In this document: one piece after another, positions 51,870-60,062 of the stretch | How the letters are laid out: each line of letters starts with the position of its first letter | Numbering within the stretch: position 1 is the stretch's first letter | The notes under the pieces: model-generated | The model's database searches: none | What the model was told of the DNA's origin: nothing | Seen by the model: the letters and a program-made list of their open reading frames with translations, nothing else | DNA from: Micromonospora trifolii | GTDB taxonomy: Bacteria; Actinomycetota; Actinomycetes; Mycobacteriales; Micromonosporaceae | Direction of reading: 5' to 3' | Assembly: GCF_022229005.1 (NCBI RefSeq) | Contig: NZ_JAKKFD010000011.1 | Coordinates: 160,598-224,597 of the forward strand | Length of the DNA: 64,000 nucleotides | Position numbers and translations under genes: made by a program

Positions 51870-52430
51870 TCAGGTGCGGATGCCGTAGTGCACGTACACC
51901 ACACCGCTGCTGAGTCGGCGATTGCCCAGTAGCTCCAGGCCGAGGCGGGTGCCGCTGGGCAGCCCGGGCTTGCCTGCGCCGGTGAGGACGGGGTGGATCA
52001 GCAGGTGACACTCGTCGACCAGCCCGGCCCGGAATGCCTGCGCCGCGAGGTGTGCGCCTCCGATGGTGAGGTCACTGGTGGCAGAGGCTTTCACGGCGCG
52101 TACCGAGGCGGGGTCGAAGTCCCTTTCGAGCCGGGTCCTGGCGGTTGATGTCGCGTCCAGCGTGGTGGAGTAGACGACCTTGTCCGCTGCCTGCCAGACG
52201 TCGGCGAAGTCGGCAGTGAGCTTGGACTGCGCGGCGAGTGCGGGGTCGGTCTCCCAGAGGGCCATCGACTCGTACAGGCGCCGGCCGTAGAGGTAGGTGC
52301 CCATGGGCCGAACCAGGTCGGTGATGAACGCGAGGTACTCGTCGTCGGGTGGGGTCCAGTCGAATCTGCCGTGTTCGTCCTCGATGTGACCGTCGAGGGA
52401 CACGTTGGTCACGTAGGTCAGCTTGGCCAT
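51870..52430 (-). CDS. dihydrofolate reductase family protein (RibD C-terminal-like)
   Basis: A 186-residue protein: LTYVTNVSLDGHIEDEHGRF opening, MGTYLYGRRLYESM and ATSDLTIGGAHLAAQAF, the pattern of the RibD_C/YwjB-type DHFR superfamily, an NADPH-binding fold. Such genes often follow ArsR-AHSA1 pairs, and this one does, five bases after the AHSA1 stop. Substrate unknown. Confidence 0.85.
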   Translation of the reverse strand: MAKLTYVTNVSLDGHIEDEHGRFDWTPPDDEYLAFITDLVRPMGTYLYGRRLYESMALWETDPALAAQSKLTADFADVWQAADKVVYSTTLDATSTARTRLERDFDPASVRAVKASATSDLTIGGAHLAAQAFRAGLVDECHLLIHPVLTGAGKPGLPSGTRLGLELLGNRRLSSGVVYVHYGIRT

Positions 52431-52434
52431 GGCG

Positions 52435-52923
52435 CTACACCTCGACGTCGACGGCGACGGGGCGGGCATTCCGCACTGTGGCGTCCAGTTTGGAGAAGGC
52501 TTCGTTCCAACCCTGGTTGGCGGGAGCAGCCAGGTGCTCGGGGAGCCACTGACGGATCTCGAGTCGCGTCCGTCCATCGGCCTCGTCGTGGAATTCGACC
52601 CGCATCCTTGTCTCGTGCGGCCGAAGGCCGTCCGGCAGTTGGCCGGTGACGTGCGCGATGCCGTCGAGCAGTTTGCCGTCGACGACGTCGGTGAGGTCGA
52701 TGTGGACCTCGACGCGAAGGTCGGGTCGGGTGGGGAACACCTCGGTCCACCGCTGGTAGCCGCCAGGGCGGACGTCGAATTCCATCTCCTCGCGGGGCAG
52801 TGAGTTGCCGATCGGCCCCCACCATGCCGCCAGGTGGTCCGGGTCGGTGAAGGCGCGGTAGACCAGCTCCCGTGGCGCGTCCACCACGCGTGAGATGACG
52901 ATTGGCGGCTTGTCGCTGTCCAT
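52435..52923 (-). CDS. SRPBCC/AHSA1 domain protein
   Basis: A 162-residue START-like fold: VISRVVDAPRELVYRAFTDP, LAAWWGPIGN, MEFDVRPGGYQRW and WLPEHLAAPANQGWNEAFSK, all standard for AHSA1-like proteins. Its ATG (52923) overlaps the stop of the ArsR gene (TGATG), so the regulator and this hydrophobic-ligand-binding protein are translated together. Probable binding or detoxification of a small hydrophobic molecule. Confidence 0.87.
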   Translation of the reverse strand: MDSDKPPIVISRVVDAPRELVYRAFTDPDHLAAWWGPIGNSLPREEMEFDVRPGGYQRWTEVFPTRPDLRVEVHIDLTDVVDGKLLDGIAHVTGQLPDGLRPHETRMRVEFHDEADGRTRLEIRQWLPEHLAAPANQGWNEAFSKLDATVRNARPVAVDVEV

Positions 52924-53333
52924 CAATTCTCCTTCTCGTGAGCCTTGTTCGGGGATTCCCTGTCGGGAGTCGCCGGGCCGTGGGCCGTTCGGTCCGTTGG
53001 GCGGCCGGCGGCCTGCACGGCCGCGAGGTGGGCGTCGAGGCGGGTAAGGGACGTGTCCCAGAGCCGCCGGTAGCGCTCGATCCACTCGGCCGCTTCGCGC
53101 AGCGGGGCGGCCTCGATGCGACTCATCCGCAACTTCCCCGAACGGGTGCGTGAGATGAGCCCGGCGCGCTCAAGCGCCTTCAGGTGCCGCGACACCGCCG
53201 GCATCGAGATCGGAAGGGGAGCGGTGAGCTCGGTGACCGTGGCGTCGCGATCGGCCAGCTCGGCGAGAATCGCCCGTCGAGTCGGGTCGGCGAGCGCCGA
53301 GAACACCGCGCTGAGTTGATCGCTGCCAGACAC
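52923..53333 (-). CDS. ArsR family transcriptional regulator
   Basis: A 136-residue winged helix: LSAVFSALADPTRRAILAEL opening, LTAPLPISMPAVSRHLKALE recognition helix, and AGLISRTRSGKLRMSRI wing. The C-terminal 40 residues (RLDAHLAAVQAAGRPTDRTA) extend beyond the domain. No metal-binding Cys, which is usual for ArsR proteins that control AHSA1 operons. The promoter carries TTAAC-N6-GTTAG at 53351-53366, a probable autoregulatory site. Confidence 0.88.
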   Translation of the reverse strand: MSGSDQLSAVFSALADPTRRAILAELADRDATVTELTAPLPISMPAVSRHLKALERAGLISRTRSGKLRMSRIEAAPLREAAEWIERYRRLWDTSLTRLDAHLAAVQAAGRPTDRTAHGPATPDRESPNKAHEKEN

Positions 53334-53368
53334 CAGGGCCCTCCAGTCACTTAACCAACACGTTAGCG

Positions 53369-53614
53369 GTGGCCGCCCTCCTCAGCGACATCACGGGCCG
53401 CACCGTCGAGCGTGTCGTCGTGGAGGACGACGAGTGGCGCACGGCCGCCATCGAGCGAGGCATGCCCGCGGGGGCGGCCGACTTCACTCTCGGCATGTAC
53501 CGCGCGGCGCGAGGAGAGGAGTTCGCCGTGACCGATCCGACGCTGGAGACAGTCATCGGCCACCGCCCGGTCCCCGTCCGCACGGTGCTGGAGGCCATCG
53601 TCGCCCAGCGATGA
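53369..53614 (+). pseudogene. C-terminal part of an NmrA/QorB-like oxidoreductase
   Basis: Eighty-one residues (AALLSDITGRTVERVVVEDD, EWRTAAIERGMPAGAADFTL, AVTDPTLETVIGHRPVPV) match the last third of QorB-type proteins and lack the Rossmann N-terminus. The first codon GTG has no ribosome site and abuts the ArsR promoter. It aligns to begin exactly where the gene at 42482-43177 loses homology (LEN | VAALL), so it is almost certainly the detached end of that gene. Confidence 0.8.
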
Positions 53615-53636
53615 GCGGTCGAGGGCGCGGCGGTCG

Positions 53637-54419
53637 TCAGCGCAGCATCGCCCGGGTCATTCGACGGGTGGCGACGTACATCGCGATCGAGCCGAACGCG
53701 ACGAGGTAGGCCACCGGGATCAGCAGCTCCCAGCCGAGGTGGCCCAACGCGGGTTCCCGGACCAGTTCGATGCTGTGGTAGAGCGGCAGCGCCTGGATCA
53801 GCGGCCGCACCGCCTCCGGGTAGACCGACAGGGGGTAGAACGTCGTCGCGAACAGGTACATCGGCAGCATGAACAGCTGGATGTACTGGAAGTCGGGGAA
53901 GTCGCGCAGGTACGTGGTGACGGCCAGCCCGCCGGCGGCGAACGCGTACGAGATCAGCAGCGACGCCGGTAGGGCCAGCAGCACCCAGGCCGAGGTGACC
54001 AGCCCACCGACGGCCATGAGGGTGAGGAATCCGATCGACGTCAGCAGCCCGTTGATCATCGCGCTGGTCACCTCGCCGACGGCGATGTCGGTGACGGAGA
54101 GCGGTGTCGGGAGGATCGCCTCGTAGGTCTTCTCGATCCTCATCCGGATGAACACACCGAAGCTCGTCTGGTTGAACGCCGTGTTCATCGCCGTGGTCGC
54201 CAGGATCGCCGGGGCAACGTAGGCGGCGTACGGGACTTCGACGCCGGGGACCGTGCCGACGAGCATCCCGACGCCGACGCCGATCGACAGCAGGTACAGG
54301 ATCGGCTCGACGAGCGCGTTGAGCAGCGGCGTGACCGACCGGCGGTAGATCATGAAGTTGCGTTCGATGAGCGCCAGGGCCCGGCGTCTGGTCCAGGCGG
54401 GTACGGCGACGGTGGTCAT
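53637..54419 (-). CDS. ABC-2 type transporter permease
   Basis: A 260-residue permease with six TM helices: IERNFMIYRRSVTPLLNALV opening, GVFIRMRIEKTYEAILPTPL and MLPMYLFATTFYPLSVYP, the DrrB/NodJ pattern of ABC-2 exporters. It is the third gene after the ATPase (55225) and another permease (54451), together forming one exporter with two different permease chains. Cargo unknown. Confidence 0.88.
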   Translation of the reverse strand: MTTVAVPAWTRRRALALIERNFMIYRRSVTPLLNALVEPILYLLSIGVGVGMLVGTVPGVEVPYAAYVAPAILATTAMNTAFNQTSFGVFIRMRIEKTYEAILPTPLSVTDIAVGEVTSAMINGLLTSIGFLTLMAVGGLVTSAWVLLALPASLLISYAFAAGGLAVTTYLRDFPDFQYIQLFMLPMYLFATTFYPLSVYPEAVRPLIQALPLYHSIELVREPALGHLGWELLIPVAYLVAFGSIAMYVATRRMTRAMLR

Positions 54420-54450
54420 GGTGCCTCCACGGGGCTCTGGGCGTGGGCCG

Positions 54451-55209
54451 TCACGGGTGCAACCGTCGGCGGTAGGTGACCCGAGCGAGCAGGAAGCCGC
54501 CGATCGCGAGTGCCAGCAGGTAGCCGATGTGCACGGAGCTGCCGGTGATCGTCGCCGTGCCGAGGCTGAGCGTGCGGCACAGCTCCACCCCGTGCCACAG
54601 GGGCAGCAGGTAGGACACCGGCCGGATCCACTCGGGTAGCTGTGAGACCGCGAAGAACGTGCCGGAGAACATGTAGAGCGGCATGATGACGAAGCGGAAC
54701 ACCGTGTCGATGTGGCGCAGCTTGCGGACACCGACCGCCCACGCGGCGGCGGGTGCCGCGAACGCGACCCCGGTCAGCGTCGCGCCGAGCAGGGCGCCGA
54801 GGGCCCACCATCCCCCGATCAACCCGAACGCCGCCATCACCACGATGAAGGCGCCGCTGGCGATGAGCACCCGGAAGGTGATGAAGAGCAGGTGCCCGGC
54901 GGCGAGCTGCTCCGGCCTCAGCGGCGTCGGTGTGGCACTGCGGTACGCCCCGAAGCCGGCAGCGCGGGCGACCCCCCCGGCCCCTTCCAGGAACGCGTTC
55001 TGCATCGCGGCGGCGGCCAGCATGCCCGGGGCGAAGAACGCCGCGTAGGAGACGCCGGCGATCTGGGCGGGTGCGTTGTCGTCGACCAGCGCGCCCAGCC
55101 CGGCGCCGATGCCGATGAGGAACAGCAACGGGTTCAGCACGTTGATCACGATCGAGCCCCGCCAGGTACGCCGGTAGCGCGTCAACCAGTACCTGAATAC
55201 ACGTAACAC
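54451..55209 (-). CDS. ABC-2 type transporter permease
   Basis: A 252-residue permease with six TM helices: YWLTRYRRTWRGSIVINVLN, MQNAFLEGAGGVARAAGFGA and MPLYMFSGTFFAVSQLPEWI, paralogous to the next permease. It starts 15 bases after the ATPase gene stop. Acts as one half of the membrane channel of the exporter. Confidence 0.88.
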   Translation of the reverse strand: MLRVFRYWLTRYRRTWRGSIVINVLNPLLFLIGIGAGLGALVDDNAPAQIAGVSYAAFFAPGMLAAAAMQNAFLEGAGGVARAAGFGAYRSATPTPLRPEQLAAGHLLFITFRVLIASGAFIVVMAAFGLIGGWWALGALLGATLTGVAFAAPAAAWAVGVRKLRHIDTVFRFVIMPLYMFSGTFFAVSQLPEWIRPVSYLLPLWHGVELCRTLSLGTATITGSSVHIGYLLALAIGGFLLARVTYRRRLHP

Positions 55210-55224
55210 CAGTGAGCTCTCCTG

Positions 55225-56202
55225 CTACTCGATGAGCGATCGGCCGGTGAGCTTGAGGAACACGTCCTCCAACGTCGCGCGACGGACCAGTGCGGTGAGC
55301 GGCGTGAGCGACATGGCGTGCACGGTGGCGAGGGCCGCCTCGCCGTCGGCGGCGTAGACGAGCACCCGGTCGGGGAGCAGTTCGACGCGGCCCTCGGCGT
55401 CGTTGCCGCCGGTGGCCAGCCCCGACGTGCGCAGTTTCTCCGCCGCGGTGTCGCGTTCGTCGAGGCGGAAGCGGAGTTCGAGAACCTCCCGCGTGGCGTA
55501 CCTCGTGATCAGTTCCTGGGGTGAGCCCTGCGCGACGATGCGGCCGTGGTCGACCACGATGATCCGGTCACAGAGCTGCTCGGCCTCGTCCATGTAGTGC
55601 GTGGTGAGGATGAGGGTGACGCCCTGCTGTTTGAGCTGGAAGAGCCGGTCCCACAGGATGTGTCGGGCCTGCGGGTCGAGGCCCGTGGTTGGCTCGTCGA
55701 GCAGCAGGATGTCCGGTTCGTTGATCAGGGAGCGGGCGATGGTCAGTCGCCGCCGCATGCCGCCGGAGAGCGTCTCGACCTGGTCGCCGGCCTTCTCCTG
55801 AAGCTGGGCGAAGTCGAGCAGTCGGGTCGCGCGGTCCCGGATCACGGCCCGCGACAGGCCGAAGTATCGCCCGTAGATGTGCAGGTTCTCCCGCACGGTG
55901 AGTTCGTTGTCCAGGTAGTCGTCCTGCGTGACGACGCCCAGCCGGGCCCGGATCTCCGGCCCCTGTCTCATCGGGTCCATGCCCAGCACGCGCAGGCTGC
56001 CGCCGCTGATCGGCGACGTGGCGGCGATCATCCGCATGGTGGTGGACTTGCCGGCGCCGTTGGGGCCGAGGAGCCCGAACGACTCCCCCCGCTCAAGCGC
56101 GAAGTCGATGCCGTCCACCGCGCGGAACTCCGCAGTGGACCCGCGCGCCGGATAGACCTTCGTCAGATCTCTCGCTTCGACCAGCGAATGTTCGCTCACC
56201 AC
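55225..56202 (-). CDS. ABC transporter ATP-binding protein (DrrA/NodI-like)
   Basis: A 325-residue ATPase: Walker A LLGPNGAGKSTT, Q-loop VVTQDDYLD, signature LSGGMRRRL, Walker B DILLLDEPTTGLD and H-loop LTTHYMDEAEQL, plus the C-terminal DrrA extension with TPLTALVRRATLEDVFLKLT. It powers export of a hydrophobic compound through the two following permeases. First gene of the operon; an imperfect palindrome lies at 56234-56251 upstream. Confidence 0.92.
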   Translation of the reverse strand: MVSEHSLVEARDLTKVYPARGSTAEFRAVDGIDFALERGESFGLLGPNGAGKSTTMRMIAATSPISGGSLRVLGMDPMRQGPEIRARLGVVTQDDYLDNELTVRENLHIYGRYFGLSRAVIRDRATRLLDFAQLQEKAGDQVETLSGGMRRRLTIARSLINEPDILLLDEPTTGLDPQARHILWDRLFQLKQQGVTLILTTHYMDEAEQLCDRIIVVDHGRIVAQGSPQELITRYATREVLELRFRLDERDTAAEKLRTSGLATGGNDAEGRVELLPDRVLVYAADGEAALATVHAMSLTPLTALVRRATLEDVFLKLTGRSLIE

Positions 56203-56233
56203 GGCAGCCTAGGGAAATTCGACAGTGGAATGC

Positions 56234-56251
56234 AAGATCTGAGCAGAGCTT
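56234..56251. promoter_or_regulatory. imperfect palindrome upstream of the ABC exporter
   Basis: AAGATCTGAGCAGAGCTT (18 bp) has matching ends AAG/CTT and AGA/TCT pairs with two mismatches, about 32 bp upstream of the ATPase start in an AT-rich segment. Candidate operator; low confidence. Confidence 0.35.
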
Positions 56252-56314
56252 TGTAATTTTTAGACGCGGGACGGATTTGACTCTCGACCGGGTTGAGGCC
56301 CGATCATCGGCGAC

Positions 56315-56791
56315 ATGACCGACCAAGCGACCGCCGACCCGACAATGACCCGCATCATCGAAGCCGTGCAGCTCGGCCAGAGCGGCGCACCTGCCCAGGC
56401 CCGTGAACTGCTCACCGCCTTGTGGGACGAACTCGGCCCCACCGGTGACGCCCTGCACCGCTGCACCCTGGCGCACTACCTCGCCGATCTGCAGGACACC
56501 ACCGAGGCGGAGCTGGCCTGGGACGAACGTGCCCTGGCCGCAGTGTCCGACCTGACCGACGAACGCGCCCAGCGGTATCTGTCCTCACTCCAGGTCCAGG
56601 CGTTCCTGCCGTCGCTGTACCTCAACCTGGCCGACTGCCACCGACGCCTGGGCAACGTCGGCCCGGCCCGCGAGCACCTCGCGCGGGCGCGCGAACACCT
56701 GGTGCGGCTACCCGACGACCCGTACGGCGAGAGCATCCGCGCCGCGGTCCGTGACTTCGTCGAGGACGATCCGACCGACCGCCGGCGGTAG
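56315..56791 (+). CDS. tetratricopeptide repeat-like protein
   Basis: A 158-residue all-helical protein: SGAPAQARELLTALWDEL, ALHRCTLAHYLADLQDTTEA and LYLNLADCHRRLGNVGPARE, TPR-type helix pairs. Common in actinobacteria as a stand-alone small protein of unknown role. Convergent with the AraC gene. Confidence 0.75.
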   Translation: MTDQATADPTMTRIIEAVQLGQSGAPAQARELLTALWDELGPTGDALHRCTLAHYLADLQDTTEAELAWDERALAAVSDLTDERAQRYLSSLQVQAFLPSLYLNLADCHRRLGNVGPAREHLARAREHLVRLPDDPYGESIRAAVRDFVEDDPTDRRR

Positions 56792-56807
56792 CGGTCGGTC
56801 GGGCCGG

Positions 56808-57791
56808 TCACCGGTCCTGGCGAGCGACGCCCGTGCGGTATTCCTGCGGCGAACGTCCGTAGTGGGCACGGAAGAGGCGGCTGAAGTGGGCCTTGTCCGG
56901 GAAACCCCAACGGGCGGCTATGACCTGGATCGGCTGCCGCAGCAGAGGGTTACCGAGATCGCGCCGGCACTGCTCCAGGCGCTTGGCGCGGATGAGTTCG
57001 GCGACCGTGGTCGCCTCCGCCTCGAACAGGCGGTGCAGCGAGCGCAGCGAGATGTGGTGAGCGGCGGCGACGCTGCGAGGGCTGAGCTCGTCACTGTCGA
57101 GGTGGCGGTCGATGAAGTCGACGACCCGCGCCCGCAGCGCGGTGTGCCGCGCCTCCGGTGACAAAGTGTCCTCGATGTCGAGGTACTGGGCGAGCGCGGC
57201 AGTGAGCAGGTCCACCGCCACCCCGCCCAGGATCTCGGCCTGGGCCGGCTCGAACTGCTCCGGGTGCGCCGCGATGCTGCGCAGGTGGTGGGCCAACAAT
57301 CCGCCGACGCCGAGGTGCGACGGCATCGGTGTGGCCAGCAGGCGGCGGAGCCGGTCCGGGGCCAGGGGCAGCGCCGAGTGCGGTATCTGCACGGTGATCG
57401 TGGTGGCGGGACCGGGACCGTCCGCGCGGTGCCGGGCGACGTGCGGCCGCGCGGTGTCCAGGAGCGTGAAGTGGGCCCCAGCCTCCAGCGTGGACTCGGT
57501 GCGGTCCTGGATCAGGGTGCTGCGACCCGTCAGTGGTAGGGCGAGTTGATACACGTCCCCCTCGGCTCGCCGGACCAGTGTGGTGGGCCGGACCGAGTCC
57601 AGCGACGGGTAGCGCAGCGAGGTCATCCGAATGCGGCCGAGATCGATGGCCTGCGCGTAGGCCACGAAGTTGTCCAGGTGGCCGCTGCTGATGTGGGCGG
57701 GCGCGGTCTCCTGAGCGACCAGGGCATACCAGAACGCGAACCGGTCCGCCGGGGGCAGCACCGTCGTGTCCACCACCAGGTTGGGCAACAC
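56808..57791 (-). CDS. AraC family transcriptional regulator
   Basis: A 327-residue regulator: an N-terminal AraC-type ligand-binding domain (about residues 1-190) and two C-terminal HTHs, SPRSVAAAHHISLRSLHRLF and QVIAARWGFPDKAHFSRLFR, ending HYGRSPQEYR. Divergent from the MDMPI-like gene, which may be a target. GTG 57791 start. Confidence 0.9.
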   Translation of the reverse strand: MLPNLVVDTTVLPPADRFAFWYALVAQETAPAHISSGHLDNFVAYAQAIDLGRIRMTSLRYPSLDSVRPTTLVRRAEGDVYQLALPLTGRSTLIQDRTESTLEAGAHFTLLDTARPHVARHRADGPGPATTITVQIPHSALPLAPDRLRRLLATPMPSHLGVGGLLAHHLRSIAAHPEQFEPAQAEILGGVAVDLLTAALAQYLDIEDTLSPEARHTALRARVVDFIDRHLDSDELSPRSVAAAHHISLRSLHRLFEAEATTVAELIRAKRLEQCRRDLGNPLLRQPIQVIAARWGFPDKAHFSRLFRAHYGRSPQEYRTGVARQDR

Positions 57792-57894
57792 TCCGCTCGC
57801 CTCCCCCCATGTGCGAGGATGGATTCTTGCACGCCTCGACTGTCTTTACCCGCGACGCGAATCCCACGCCCGGCGCTGTCCGGAGGGTTGGCGT

Positions 57895-58470
57895 ATGTCG
57901 GCGGTGACCGGCGCCGACCTGCGGGAGGCAGCCGACGAGACGACCCGGGTGCTGCTGCCACACCGGGATCGCGACTGGTCGGTGCCGGCCGGCTCGCTGA
58001 CCTGGAGCTGCTGGACCACAGCGGCGCACATCGCGCACGACCTCCTCGCGTACGCGGGCCAGGTCACCGGCCGCCCGGATGACGGCTATCTGCCGTACGA
58101 CCTGCGGGTCTCCCCCGACGCGAGCCCGACGCAGGTGCTCACAGTGGTGCGGGCCTGCGCCGGTCTGCTCGCCGCCGCCGTCGAGGCCGCCCCAGCGGAC
58201 GCGCGGGCCTGGCACTTCGGTCCGTGCGATCCGGCCGGCTTCGCCGCCATGGGCGTGGCCGAGACTCTGCTGCACACCCACGACATCACAGTTGGTCTCG
58301 GCGTGCCGTGGCAGCCGCCGCAGCGCCTGAGCGCGCTGGTGCTGCGGCGACTCTTCCCGGACGCCCCGCCCGGGGCGGCGCCCGAGGTGCTGCTCTGGAT
58401 GACCGGCCGCGGTGAGCTTCCCGGCCGGGCGAGGCGCACCTCCTGGAACTGGCAGGCCGCAGTCGACTGA
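57895..58470 (+). CDS. maleylpyruvate isomerase N-terminal (MDMPI)-like protein
   Basis: A 191-residue DinB/MDMPI-like protein: LTWSCWTTAAHIAHDLLAYA with metal His, and ETLLHTHDITVGLGV, the second helix motif. Relatives are mycothiol-dependent isomerases or transferases. ATG 57895 is behind CGGAGGG. Divergent from the AraC regulator with a 103-bp gap. Confidence 0.78.
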   Translation: MSAVTGADLREAADETTRVLLPHRDRDWSVPAGSLTWSCWTTAAHIAHDLLAYAGQVTGRPDDGYLPYDLRVSPDASPTQVLTVVRACAGLLAAAVEAAPADARAWHFGPCDPAGFAAMGVAETLLHTHDITVGLGVPWQPPQRLSALVLRRLFPDAPPGAAPEVLLWMTGRGELPGRARRTSWNWQAAVD

Positions 58471-58491
58471 CTCGCACCAGCGTCGAGGGGC

Positions 58492-58523
58492 CGGGTGGTC
58501 GCCTGCCCCCGGGCGACCACCCG
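58492..58523. terminator. hairpin terminator after MDMPI-like gene and after the 12-codon ORF
   Basis: A perfect 12-bp stem, CGGGTGGTCGCC with GGCGACCACCCG, and an 8-base loop, 21 bp after the MDMPI-like stop and 15 bp after the stop of the minus-strand 12-codon ORF. Serves both directions. Confidence 0.75.
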
Positions 58524-58538
58524 ATTGGAGCGTCAGGG

Positions 58539-58577
58539 TCAGGTCCAGCTGATGCCGCGGTTGCGAACGCTGCGCAT
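58539..58577 (-). CDS. 12-residue peptide ORF at the end of the MFS operon
   Basis: ATG 58577 follows the strong ribosome site GGGGAGAGGAG at eight-base spacing and encodes MRSVRNRGISWT before TGA; a terminator hairpin begins 15 bp later. It lies 49 bp downstream of the MFS exporter stop on the same strand. Such a strong ribosome site in front of so short a frame, closed by a terminator, suggests a real microprotein, signal peptide or precursor. No homologue recognised. Confidence 0.4.
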   Translation of the reverse strand: MRSVRNRGISWT

Positions 58578-58626
58578 GCCCGTCTCCTCTCCCCTCGGTG
58601 ACGGCCCCCGTGCCCGCCAGCTGACC

Positions 58627-59916
58627 TCAGCCTCGGCCACGGCCTGCTTCGGCGGTAGGGGTGTCGGCGTTCGGAGTCGTTCGGGCTTGTTCGACAGCAG
58701 TCTCGAACGTCGCAGGTGCGAGGTCGGGTCGCCGTGGCCACAACGGCACGACGGCGAGAACCGCCATCGCTCCCGACAATCCGCTGAACCCGATCACCGT
58801 GGTGGCCGGCCACCGGTCGGCGGCCAGACCCGCGAGGACCATCGCCGTCCCCTGTAGCCCACTGAGGCCGGTGATGGCCACGCCGAACGCGCGCCCCCGG
58901 TACCGCGTCGGCACCGCCCGGCCGAACAATGCGTTCAGGGGGATGGCGAAGGCGCTCGCGGCACCGGCAAGCACCAACAGCACAAGCATCATCCACAACG
59001 GAGGGACGAGCCACGCCACCGTCAGTACCCCGGCCGACATCGCGGCCAGCGGCAGGATGAGCCGTGCTCGGGCCGCCGGTGGACAGAAGCGGGTGAGCGC
59101 GACCCCGCCGATGGACATCCCCAACGGCGCCGCCGCCAGCAACAGTCCGACGGTGCCGGCGCCGCCGCCGTACTGCCGGGCCAGCGGTGCCATCAACCCC
59201 TCGGCTGCGTAGGTGAAGGCGCTGGCCATCCAGAGGACGAGAACGTAGGACCGCAGCCGGGAATCGCCGAAGATCACCCGCAGACCGACAGCCCGGCCCT
59301 GGCCGGTCGGGTTCGACTGCTGTCGAGGCGCGGGGCGGGAACGCACGCCGATTCCGATCAGAAGCGCCGACACCAGAAACGTGCCGGCATCCACCAGCAG
59401 GGCACCGCGCAGCGACAGCAGCGCCACCAGACTCCCCCCGACGGCGAAGCCGACCACCTGCACGACCTGGGCGCAGATGTTGTCCACGCCGTTGGCCACG
59501 GCGTAGCGGTCGCCGTCGAGCACTTCCGGCATCAACGCCGCCCGCGCCGCCACGAACGGTGGTCGCATCAGGTTGACCACGAAGAGCAGCACCACCAGGG
59601 CTGGCGCGGGAAGGTCCGGCAGCGCCGCCAGCGGGATGAGCGCCGCACGTCCGAGGTCGCAGGCGATCATCACGCTTCGCCTGGGGAACCGGTCGGCCAG
59701 ACCGGACAGCAGCGGTCCGCCGGTGAGCCAGGCCAGGTACGAACTGGCGTAGGCGGCCGCCGCCAGCGCGGCCGAGCCGGTCTCGCTGAAGACGAGGTAC
59801 GCCACTGTCACGGCCGTGAGCTGGTCGCCGGCCAGGGACAGCAGGTACGCGCCGAACAGGTGACGGTACTCGCGCACCGCGAACACCTCGGCGTACGTCG
59901 CGGCGCGCTCGGTCAC
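58627..59916 (-). CDS. MFS transporter (macrolide-efflux-like)
   Basis: A 429-residue 12-TM exporter: YRHLFGAYLLSLAGDQLTAV opening, LSGLADRFPRRSVMIACDLG A-motif loop, and LRGALLVDAGTFLVSALLIG. It belongs to the MFS_3 group with the proteins at 30552 and 37639. GTG 59916 is preceded by GGGAGGGACGGGCGAG. Followed by the 12-codon ORF and a terminator. Substrate unknown. Triple CGAAC repeats flank the gene. Confidence 0.86.
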   Translation of the reverse strand: MTERAATYAEVFAVREYRHLFGAYLLSLAGDQLTAVTVAYLVFSETGSAALAAAAYASSYLAWLTGGPLLSGLADRFPRRSVMIACDLGRAALIPLAALPDLPAPALVVLLFVVNLMRPPFVAARAALMPEVLDGDRYAVANGVDNICAQVVQVVGFAVGGSLVALLSLRGALLVDAGTFLVSALLIGIGVRSRPAPRQQSNPTGQGRAVGLRVIFGDSRLRSYVLVLWMASAFTYAAEGLMAPLARQYGGGAGTVGLLLAAAPLGMSIGGVALTRFCPPAARARLILPLAAMSAGVLTVAWLVPPLWMMLVLLVLAGAASAFAIPLNALFGRAVPTRYRGRAFGVAITGLSGLQGTAMVLAGLAADRWPATTVIGFSGLSGAMAVLAVVPLWPRRPDLAPATFETAVEQARTTPNADTPTAEAGRGRG

Positions 59917-60002
59917 CTCGCCCGTCCCTCCCGCGCCGGCGGTCGTCTGGGCGCTCGGCCCAGACCGTATCCGCGTTCGCGGCGTCGGGGCCGGGAGCAG
60001 GC

Positions 60003-60029
60003 GTTCGGACCTGTTCGGATCCGTTCGCA
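60003..60029. promoter_or_regulatory. three 10-bp-spaced GTTCG direct repeats upstream of the MFS gene
   Basis: GTTCGGACCT, GTTCGGATCC and GTTCGCACCA start at 60003, 60013 and 60023, exactly one helical turn apart, about 90 bp upstream of the exporter start. On the minus strand they read CGAAC. Candidate activator or sigma-related site; a like-spaced set lies in the 3' end of the same gene. Confidence 0.4.
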
Positions 60030-60062
60030 CCAGGTACGGGAGGTGTCCAGCGTGCTGCCCGG

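Noticed and set aside
58669..58698. GTTCG triple repeat in the 3' end of the MFS gene as a promoter
   Set aside because: It lies in coding sequence with no -10 element nearby; kept only as part of the repeat observation.
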